Shown piece after piece: positions 58,201 through 64,000 of a stretch of DNA of 64,000 nt. Both the position numbers and the translations under genes were made by a program. Origin of the DNA: Rhizobium album. GTDB lineage: Bacteria; Pseudomonadota; Alphaproteobacteria; Rhizobiales; Rhizobiaceae. Position 1 is the first letter of the stretch. Each line of letters opens with the position of its first letter. The stretch is from assembly GCF_003122325.1 (NCBI RefSeq), contig NZ_QFBC01000007.1:62001-126000 (forward strand). Direction: 5' to 3'. The notes beneath the pieces are model-generated. The model saw only the letters and a list, made by a program, of their open reading frames with translations. It searched no databases and was not told the DNA's origin.

Positions 58201-58248
58201 GAGCAATTCCGGACACAAAACCGCTCAGCACTTTTGCTGGAATTGCTC
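58201..58248. repeat. Palindromic intergenic repeat, rhizobial type
   Basis: GAGCAATTCC and GGAATTGCTC form a perfect 10-bp inverted repeat separated by 28 bp, just after xerC. Together with the internal CAGCAAAAGTGC and GGTTTTGTGTC words (minus strand), it resembles a short palindromic repeat that I recall as scattered through Rhizobium genomes. No second copy was noticed in this window. Confidence 0.55.
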
Positions 58249-58339
58249 CAACCCCGGCGCGGCTTAACCAAATTTCTTAAACATTTGTGAGCCCGTCCGG
58301 CCGTAAGGTTTTGCAGACGTCAGAACGGAATCCTTGCCC

Positions 58340-59422
58340 ATGAATCTCTTCGAAATGCGCGGCGGGCTCGCCCGCAGCCGAAACCTCGGCGATGTCGCAC
58401 TCTATCTGGCGGCGGCATTCCCGCTGCTGCTTGCGCTCGTGCTCCTTCTGACGCTTGTCTTGCTCTCGCCGGCCCACGCGGCTGATGCGCAAAAATGCGA
58501 CGGCAGCAATATTCTCGGCAGCCTGCAGGCCAGCGACCCGGCACGCTACGAAGCCGTGCTCGACGAAGGCGCCGGCATCGTCAACGGCAAGGGCATCTTC
58601 TGGAAAATCGAAAAGCCCGGGCTGGAGCCCTCCTGGCTGATGGGCACGATGCATCTCACCGATCCGCGCGTGCTGAGCATGCCGGACGCCGCCCGCCGCG
58701 CCTGGACCGCCTCCGATACGGTCATCGTCGAATCGGACGAAATCCTCGACGAAAAAAAGGCAGCGGCGGCCCTGCTCGCCAAGCCCGAACTCACAATGCT
58801 GCTCGACGGTTCGACGATCACCAAATTCCTGTCGCCGCAGGAAACGGAGCAGCTGGAGGCCGGCCTGAAAAGCCGCGGCATCTCGCTGACGCTGGTATCG
58901 CGCATGCAGCCCTGGATGATTTCGAGCTTCGTCTCGCTGCCGCCCTGCGAGATCACCCGCAAGACGCAAGGGGCCGCTTTCCTCGACAAGAAGATCGCCG
59001 AAGACGCCGTCGCTGAAGGCAAACACCTCGTCGGCCTGGAAACCATGGCCGAGCAGCTGGCTGCCATGGCCGCCCTGCCGATGGAATTCCACCTGAAGGC
59101 GCTGATCGATACGCTGGAACTCGGCGATCGCATGAACGACGTCGTCGAGACGATGATCCAGCTCTACCTTGCCGGCGACATCGGCCTCACCATGCCGATG
59201 CTGAAGACGCTGACGCCGCCGGGCGAAGATGCCGACCAGGGTTACGCCGCCTTCGAACAACGCATCATCATCGACCGCAACAAGGTGATGCTCGGCCGCT
59301 CAGCCCCCTATTTCGCCAAGGGAAAGACCTTCATGGCCGTCGGCGCCCTGCACCTGCCCGGCGAGGACGGGCTGGTGGCCTTGCTGCGCAAGGCGGGATA
59401 TACGGTGACGGCGGAGAATTGA
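58340..59422 (+). CDS. TraB/GumN family protein
   Basis: A 360-residue protein with an N-terminal membrane segment or signal anchor (about 21-45, ending SPAHAADAQ) and a TraB/GumN domain (PF01963-like): WLMGTMHLTDPRVLSMP, SDEILDEKKAAA and the closing GKTFMAVGALHLPGEDGLVALLRKAGY. The domain contains conserved Gly/His pairs (GTMHL, GALHL) that resemble a metalloprotease-like site as in Tiki proteins; activity in bacteria is uncertain. The ATG at 58340 follows ACGGAA; a TTG at 58334 is an alternative. It converges on lpdA across a terminator. Confidence 0.8.
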   Translation: MNLFEMRGGLARSRNLGDVALYLAAAFPLLLALVLLLTLVLLSPAHAADAQKCDGSNILGSLQASDPARYEAVLDEGAGIVNGKGIFWKIEKPGLEPSWLMGTMHLTDPRVLSMPDAARRAWTASDTVIVESDEILDEKKAAAALLAKPELTMLLDGSTITKFLSPQETEQLEAGLKSRGISLTLVSRMQPWMISSFVSLPPCEITRKTQGAAFLDKKIAEDAVAEGKHLVGLETMAEQLAAMAALPMEFHLKALIDTLELGDRMNDVVETMIQLYLAGDIGLTMPMLKTLTPPGEDADQGYAAFEQRIIIDRNKVMLGRSAPYFAKGKTFMAVGALHLPGEDGLVALLRKAGYTVTAEN

Positions 59423-59466
59423 CGGTTTGGCCAAAACGCCATCGTTCAAAAACGACTCCCGAAAGC

Positions 59467-59505
59467 GAAAACCCAGCTTCCCAATGGGAAGCCGGGTTTT
59501 GTTTG
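59467..59505. terminator. Bidirectional terminator between TraB/GumN gene and lpdA
   Basis: GCTTCCC-AAT-GGGAAGC is a perfect 7-bp stem, extended outward by AAACCC/GGGTTTT across one mismatch. The plus strand continues GTTTTGTTTG and the minus strand TTTTCGCTTTC, so it serves both convergent genes. Confidence 0.8.
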
Positions 59506-59521
59506 TCGAGCCGGGGACCGA

Positions 59522-60928
59522 TCACATATGGATCGGCTTGAAGAACGTCGCCAATGCCGCTTCCTTCACCGCTTCCGACATGGTCGGATGTGCGTGGCAG
59601 GTACGGCCGAGGTCTTCGGAGGAGCCGCCGAATTCCATCAGCACGGCGATCTCGTGGATCATCTCGCCGGCGCCGAAGCCAACGATGTGGCCGCCGAGCA
59701 CGCGGTCGGTGTCCTTGTCGGCCAGGATCTTGACGAAACCGTCCGTCGCCAGCATGGCGCGGGCGCGGCCATTGGCGGTGAAGGGGAACTTCCCGACCTT
59801 GTAGGCAATGCCGGCAGCCCTCAGCTCCTCTTCGGTTTTGCCGACCGAGGCGACCTCGGGCTGGGTGTAGACCACGCTCGGGATCACGTCGTAGTTCACA
59901 TGGCCGGCCTGGCCAGCGAGGATTTCGGCCAGCGCCACGCCTTCGTCCTCGGCCTTGTGCGCCAGCATCGGACCCTTGACGACGTCGCCGATGGCATAGA
60001 TGCCGGCGACATTGGTGCGGTAATGGCCGTCGATCTCGACGCGGCCGCGATTGTCGAGCGCCACACCCGCTTCCTCAAGGCCGAGGCCTGCAGTGTAGGG
60101 CTTGCGGCCGGTGGCGATCAAGACGACGTCGGCATCGAGCACCACCTTGTCGCCGCCCTTGACGGGCTCGAATGTCACCTTGGCACCGTTGCCGGCCTTT
60201 TCGACGCCGGTCACCTTGGCACCGAGATGGAACTGGATGCCCTGCTTGGCCAGCATGCGCTGGAACTGCTTGGAAACCTCGCCGTCCATGCCGCCGAGGA
60301 TGGTGTCGAGATATTCGACGACCGTCACCTTGGCGCCGAGGCGCGACCAGACGGAACCGAGCTCGAGGCCGATGACGCCGCCGCCGACGACGACCATGGT
60401 TTCCGGCACCTTGTCCAGCGCGATGCCGCCGGTCGAGGAAATGATCACCTTCTCATCGATTTCAACGGGAACACCCGGAATGCCGGCCACGTCGGAGCCG
60501 GTGGCGATGACGATGTTCTTGCCTTCGATCTCCTGCACCTTGCCGTCGTCGCCGGTAACCGACACCTTGCCGGCGGAAACGATCCTGCCGGTGCCCTGGA
60601 AGGCGTCGATCTTGTTCTTCTTGAACAGGAAGGCGACGCCATCGACGTTCGACTTCACCGTCGCGTCCTTGTGGGCGAGCATCTTGCCGAGGTTCAGCGT
60701 CGCACCGGACACCTCGACGCCGAGCGCTTCCATGCCGTGCTGGGCGTGATGGAACATTTCCGAGGCATGCAGCAGCGCCTTGGAGGGAATGCAGCCGACA
60801 TTGAGGCAGGTGCCGCCATAGGTGGCGCGCTTCTCGACCACGGCGACCTTGAGACCGAGCTGGGCGGCCTTGACGGCGCTGACATAACCGCCGGGGCCGG
60901 TGCCGATAACAATCACATCGTAGGACAT
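59522..60928 (-). CDS. lpdA: Dihydrolipoamide dehydrogenase (E3)
   Basis: A 468-residue FAD flavoprotein that reoxidises dihydrolipoamide in the 2-oxoglutarate dehydrogenase (and related) complexes with NAD+. FAD motif GTGPGGYVSA (9-18), redox pair C41/C46 (GGTCLNVGCIPSK), NAD-binding GGGVIGLELG and C-terminal active His in CHAHPTMSEAV are all present. Ribosome site AAGGAAAAG. The sucB end lies about 2.7 kb upstream on the same strand, so it belongs to the suc gene cluster. Confidence 0.96.
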   Translation of the reverse strand: MSYDVIVIGTGPGGYVSAVKAAQLGLKVAVVEKRATYGGTCLNVGCIPSKALLHASEMFHHAQHGMEALGVEVSGATLNLGKMLAHKDATVKSNVDGVAFLFKKNKIDAFQGTGRIVSAGKVSVTGDDGKVQEIEGKNIVIATGSDVAGIPGVPVEIDEKVIISSTGGIALDKVPETMVVVGGGVIGLELGSVWSRLGAKVTVVEYLDTILGGMDGEVSKQFQRMLAKQGIQFHLGAKVTGVEKAGNGAKVTFEPVKGGDKVVLDADVVLIATGRKPYTAGLGLEEAGVALDNRGRVEIDGHYRTNVAGIYAIGDVVKGPMLAHKAEDEGVALAEILAGQAGHVNYDVIPSVVYTQPEVASVGKTEEELRAAGIAYKVGKFPFTANGRARAMLATDGFVKILADKDTDRVLGGHIVGFGAGEMIHEIAVLMEFGGSSEDLGRTCHAHPTMSEAVKEAALATFFKPIHM

Positions 60929-60952
60929 GTTTCTTTTCCTTTATCTTGTCGT

Positions 60953-61591
60953 TTAGTCGGCGGCACGGGCCAGCGCGAGACGGAAGCCGAAGCCGACCAA
61001 TGCCGCTCCGGTAATGCGGTTGAACCATTTGCCGCTGGCGATGAAGCGGTCGCGGATCGCCTTGACGGTGAAGAAGACGGAGACGCCGGCAAACCAGGCA
61101 ACCAGCGCCGTGGCCATGCCGATACCATAGCTGAACTGGATGAGCGCCGGCGTATCGTGATGCACCAGCGTCGAAAACAGCGACAGGAAGAACAGCACCG
61201 GCTTCGGATTGAGCGCATTGGTGACGAAACCCGTCGCCAGGCATTTGAGAGCCGAAACCGGCTTGCGGTCCTCCGCCGTCACCTCGATGTCACCGACCTT
61301 GAAGCCGGGCTCGCGGAAGGACTTGATGCCGAGATAGACGAGATAGGCGACACCCGCCCATTTGATCAGGCTGAACAGCATCAGCGACTGCGAAACGATC
61401 AGGCCGAGGCCGAGAATGGTATAGCTGATGTGGAACAGCAGCGAAAAGCCCATGCCGAGCCCGGTCATGATCGCCGCACGGCGGCCATGCACGATGCTCT
61501 GGCGCAGGATCACGGCAAAATCCGCGCCCGGCACGACGATGAAGATCGAGAAGACGGCCATCAGGCCGAGGAATTCCAGAATATACTGCAT
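60953..61591 (-). CDS. LysE family amino-acid exporter
   Basis: A 212-residue membrane protein with six predicted segments of the LysE/RhtB translocator family. The N-terminal PGADFAVILRQSIVHGRRAAIMTGLG block with its GxxxG/PGP-like turn is typical, as are the middle YLVYLGIKSFR and TNALNPKPVLFFLSLF. Substrate (homoserine, threonine, leucine or others) is not predictable. It is between an SDR gene (16 bp upstream) and lpdA (24 bp downstream) on the same strand, so it is probably cotranscribed with them. Confidence 0.85.
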   Translation of the reverse strand: MQYILEFLGLMAVFSIFIVVPGADFAVILRQSIVHGRRAAIMTGLGMGFSLLFHISYTILGLGLIVSQSLMLFSLIKWAGVAYLVYLGIKSFREPGFKVGDIEVTAEDRKPVSALKCLATGFVTNALNPKPVLFFLSLFSTLVHHDTPALIQFSYGIGMATALVAWFAGVSVFFTVKAIRDRFIASGKWFNRITGAALVGFGFRLALARAAD

Positions 61592-61607
61592 GATGACCCG
61601 CTGGTGC

Positions 61608-62360
61608 CTAGCGACCGCCGCTGACGTTGAGAATAGCGCCCGTTATATAGGAAGCCGGCGAAGAAAGAAGGTAGACGATGGCGTCGGCAACCTCCTGCGC
61701 CGTGCCGGGGCGTTGCATCGGAATCATCGACGCCGACCGGTGGGCACGGTCCGGCTCGCCGCCGGAGGCATGGATATCCGTGTCGATGATGCCCGGTCGC
61801 ACGGCATTGACGCGCACGCCTTCGGTGGCCACCTCGCGGGCAAGCCCGACGGTGAACGTATCGATCGCCGCCTTGGAGGCCGCGTAGTCGACGTAAAGCG
61901 ACGGCGAACCGATGACGGCGGCCATCGAGGAGATGTTGACGATCGCCCCGCCCTTGCCGCCGTGCCTGGTCGACATGCGCCGGACGGCCTCGCGGGCGGC
62001 AAGGATCGAGCCGATGACGTTGACGCGCATCATCCGCTCCAGGCGTTCGGCGCTCATCTCGTCGACACGCTGCGACAGGTCGATGACGCCGGCATTGTTG
62101 ACGAGGCCGTCGATGCGGCCGAAGTGCTTGTCGACGGCGACAAACATCGCATCGATATCGGCGGCAACGCCGACATCGCCCCGGACCGCGACCGCCTCAC
62201 CGCCTGCCGCCCGGATTTCCGCCACGACCGCGTCGGCAGCCGCCTGGTTCGAGACGTAGTTGACGGCAACGGCCCAGCCTTTTTGCGCCGCAAGCACGCA
62301 CACCGCCGCTCCGATGCCGCGGCTGCCGCCGGTGACGAGAAGAACCGGTTTGTCACTCAT
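61608..62360 (-). CDS. Short-chain dehydrogenase/reductase
   Basis: A 250-residue SDR with cofactor motif TGGSRGIG (about 9-16), NNAGVID, Ser in NISSMAAVIG, catalytic YAASK and the SSPASYITGAILNVSGGR end. The pattern resembles glucose-1-dehydrogenase- or FabG-like oxidoreductases with unknown substrate. The ATG at 62360 is coupled to the upstream exported-protein gene by a 4-bp overlap; an in-frame ATG at 62369 is a close alternative. It lies in a gene chain between sucB and lpdA. Confidence 0.85.
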   Translation of the reverse strand: MSDKPVLLVTGGSRGIGAAVCVLAAQKGWAVAVNYVSNQAAADAVVAEIRAAGGEAVAVRGDVGVAADIDAMFVAVDKHFGRIDGLVNNAGVIDLSQRVDEMSAERLERMMRVNVIGSILAAREAVRRMSTRHGGKGGAIVNISSMAAVIGSPSLYVDYAASKAAIDTFTVGLAREVATEGVRVNAVRPGIIDTDIHASGGEPDRAHRSASMIPMQRPGTAQEVADAIVYLLSSPASYITGAILNVSGGR

Positions 62361-62887
62361 TGGATACATCCCCCATATGTCAGCACGTCCCATGGAGCGA
62401 CATTCGCCTTGCCGGCCTCCCACAGCGACGATTCGCGCATCGCCGGGCCGAGGCCAGGCAGCATCAGCTTCTCCGCCGCCTCACCGCCTTCCGTCTTCAG
62501 ATTGGCGATCTCGCCCTTGGCGTCGATGCCGTAGACCGGCCCCTGCCAGACAGTGCAGGCTTCCAGCTCTTCGCCGGTGGTATCGCCTTCCGGGCAATTG
62601 AACATCAGAATGGCGTTGGACCGTTCCGGATCTTCAGACAGCAGCACGAATCCCTGCATTTCGACCGACGAGGATTTGATCTTGACGTTGAAACGATTGC
62701 TGGCGGCAGCCGCTTCTGAGCCTAGTGGTGTGAAACGCAATTCGTAGGCGGCATCACGATCCTGATAGACGGCATTGGCCTGCTTGCAGGCAGCCGATAA
62801 GGCCGGCTGTGCCATCAGCAGCACGAAGCCGGCAGCGATAGAAGGGCAAAGGGCGGAAACCGACAGGCGGGAAACGAACGCATTCAT
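62357..62887 (-). CDS. Exported hypothetical protein with three further Cys residues
   Basis: A 176-residue protein with a signal peptide (about 1-32, cleavage near ALSA-AC), predicted to enter the periplasm. The mature part has cysteines near the start (ACKQAN), in FNCPEGD, in EACTVWQG and at the end (YGGCIQ), so two disulfides are likely. No known domain was recognised. It overlaps the downstream SDR and the upstream DUF4241 gene by 4 bp each, so the three are translationally coupled. Confidence 0.7.
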   Translation of the reverse strand: MNAFVSRLSVSALCPSIAAGFVLLMAQPALSAACKQANAVYQDRDAAYELRFTPLGSEAAAASNRFNVKIKSSSVEMQGFVLLSEDPERSNAILMFNCPEGDTTGEELEACTVWQGPVYGIDAKGEIANLKTEGGEAAEKLMLPGLGPAMRESSLWEAGKANVAPWDVLTYGGCIQ

Positions 62888-63630
62888 GGGTTTGCCGGCT
62901 CCCTGTTTCCATCCGCATTCTCGATCACGAAAAAGTCGGTCATCAGCACCAGCGGCCGGCCGCTCGCCGCGAGCCCCCAGAACGTCGGGTAATAACCGTC
63001 GCCCCAGCCGCTGGTAAACACGGCCACGTTGCCACGCTTGCCTTCGATCGGCCGGTGAATGACGGAAGCGGTGGCGCTGTCGATATCGGCGGCCAGGACA
63101 TGGTCGTAATAATTGACGTCGTCGTTGTGCCGGGTCTTCATCTCGATTTCGAGGCGCTGCTGCATCAGGGCAGGCGTATCGGCATCCATGAAGGAACCGG
63201 TGCCGGCATCGACGCCGTATCCGAAGAACAGGTCGCCCTTCAATTCTCCGAGCTTCTGGCCGGCAACGGTCGCGAGCCCCCAGCGCTCCGGCCTGCCTTC
63301 GCCGAAGCGGACGACGGCGGCGGCGACGCGACCCTGCGCCTCATAGACGGTCACCGGAAAATCTCCCGGCGGCACCGTGCGCTCGAACGGCGCCCTTTCC
63401 GGCTGCACCAGCGGATCGGTCGCGACGATGCGGCCGGATTGCAATTCGAGTTTACCGAGATGGAGGACCTTGATGCTCCGCCGGGCAAGCTCCGCCTCGT
63501 CGAGATTGACGAGGTCGAAGTTGCGGCCGATGCGATGCACATCCCAATCGGCCGCCATGGCGGAAACCGGCCCCTGCAAGGCAGCGGCGCAAACCAATGC
63601 CCCGACCGCTTTTCCAAGCCGGCTTCCCAT
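62884..63630 (-). CDS. DUF4241 family exported protein
   Basis: A 248-residue protein with a signal peptide (about 1-27, cleavage near AMA-AD) and the DUF4241 domain: SGRIVATDPL (about 65-74), RTVPPGDFPVTVYEAQGRVA, the GYGVDAGTGSFMD block (about 138-150), the Asp/Tyr-rich NDDVNYYDHV and the final SGWGDGYYPTFWGL with RPLVLMTDF. The domain occurs in many bacterial toxin-immunity-like and solitary proteins; the activity is not known. The start at 63630 has GGGAGA. It follows the sucB stop by 11 bp, so it is read into from the suc operon. Confidence 0.78.
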   Translation of the reverse strand: MGSRLGKAVGALVCAAALQGPVSAMAADWDVHRIGRNFDLVNLDEAELARRSIKVLHLGKLELQSGRIVATDPLVQPERAPFERTVPPGDFPVTVYEAQGRVAAAVVRFGEGRPERWGLATVAGQKLGELKGDLFFGYGVDAGTGSFMDADTPALMQQRLEIEMKTRHNDDVNYYDHVLAADIDSATASVIHRPIEGKRGNVAVFTSGWGDGYYPTFWGLAASGRPLVLMTDFFVIENADGNREPANP

Positions 63631-63641
63631 GACCGGTCTCC

Positions 63642-64000
63642 CTAGAGATCGAGAACCAGACGTTCCGGATCTTCCAGGCTTTCCTTGACGCGGACGAGGA
63701 AGGTCACGGCTTCCTTGCCGTCGACGATGCGGTGATCGTAGGACAGCGCCAGATACATCATCGGACGGATGACGATCTGACCGCCGACGACGACCGGGCG
63801 ATCCTGGATCTTGTGCATGCCGAGAATGCCCGACTGCGGCGCATTGAGGATCGGCGAAGACATCAGCGAACCGTAGACGCCACCGTTGGAGATGGTGAAC
63901 GTGCCGCCCTGCATGTCGGCCATCGACAGCTGGCCGTCACGGGCGGCCTTGCCGAGGCGGCCGATCTCCTTCTCGATGCCGGCGATCGACAGCTGGTCGG
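63642..64000 (-). CDS. sucB: Dihydrolipoyllysine succinyltransferase (E2 of 2-oxoglutarate dehydrogenase), C-terminal part
   Basis: The 3' part of a gene running off the right edge; about 118 residues are visible. The catalytic HxxxDG motif is intact ([14 protein letters not shown]) with the conserved [19 protein letters not shown] just before it, which matches the catalytic domain of the E2 component (SucB/OdhB). It builds the core of the 2-oxoglutarate dehydrogenase complex. The lipoyl and E3-binding domains are outside the window. Ends 11 bp before the DUF4241 gene. Confidence 0.92.
   Translation of the reverse strand, partial: DQLSIAGIEKEIGRLGKAARDGQLSMADMQGGTFTISNGGVYGSLMSSPILNAPQSGILGMHKIQDRPVVVGGQIVIRPMMYLALSYDHRIVDGKEAVTFLVRVKESLEDPERLVLDL

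Overview
The window is GC-rich, densely coded alphaproteobacterial chromosome. A Rhizobiaceae member (Rhizobium/Agrobacterium/Ensifer type) fits best. The reasons are a C4-pathway 5-aminolevulinate synthase (hemA), an atpHAGDC cluster lacking the F0 genes, the glpD-glpSTPQUV glycerol importer, and sucB and lpdA separated by a few small genes. A short intergenic palindrome (58201-58248) also looks like a repeat I associate with Rhizobium genomes. No tRNA, rRNA, CRISPR array, insertion sequence or prophage was seen.

Layout. 1-6.5 kb: end of a surface-polysaccharide locus (epimerase tail, WecG/TagA-type, GT2 and GT4 glycosyltransferases, a Wzy-like polymerase, and a convergent Wzz/BY-kinase co-polymerase). 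6.7-10.3 kb: small envelope proteins, dxr and hemA. 10.6-14.3 kb: coxS-coxL-coxM, a form II (AYRGAGR) molybdenum hydroxylase. 14.6-22.8 kb: a glycine-zipper lipoprotein, then tamA and a very long tamB with an internal duplication. 22.9-30.1 kb: soluble NAD-dependent Mo formate dehydrogenase (fdsGBA, fdhD, fdsD) with its LysR regulator and a 31-bp palindrome at the operon front. 30.2-39.6 kb: an SDR gene divergent from glpR, then glpD and a glycerol ABC importer. 39.7-43.4 kb: a small secreted protein and an enolase-superfamily enzyme/Fe-alcohol dehydrogenase/LysR module of unknown substrate. 43.5-47.6 kb: soluble double-PAS chemoreceptor, CheW, arginase and its divergent Lrp-type regulator. 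47.7-52.7 kb: F1 ATP synthase. 52.9-59.4 kb: DUF4345 protein, priA, an AAA ATPase, xerC and a TraB/GumN protein. 59.5-64 kb: lpdA, LysE exporter, SDR, two exported proteins and the end of sucB.

Several units are tied together by function. Formate dehydrogenase (formate to NADH), glycerol import plus GlpD, the 2-oxoglutarate dehydrogenase parts and F1-ATPase form an energy-metabolism-rich stretch. Heme synthesis (hemA) has an FNR/FixK-type box upstream, which suggests oxygen control.

I found no wholly new system. The most notable signals are the 1.55-kb tandem duplication inside tamB, the asymmetric (half-degenerate) GlpS/GlpT ATPase pair, the ATAG-N7-CTAT palindrome in front of fdsG, the hemA FixK-like box, and the unassigned enolase-superfamily/Fe-ADH module. 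All functions are from reading sequence and family knowledge; no search was run.
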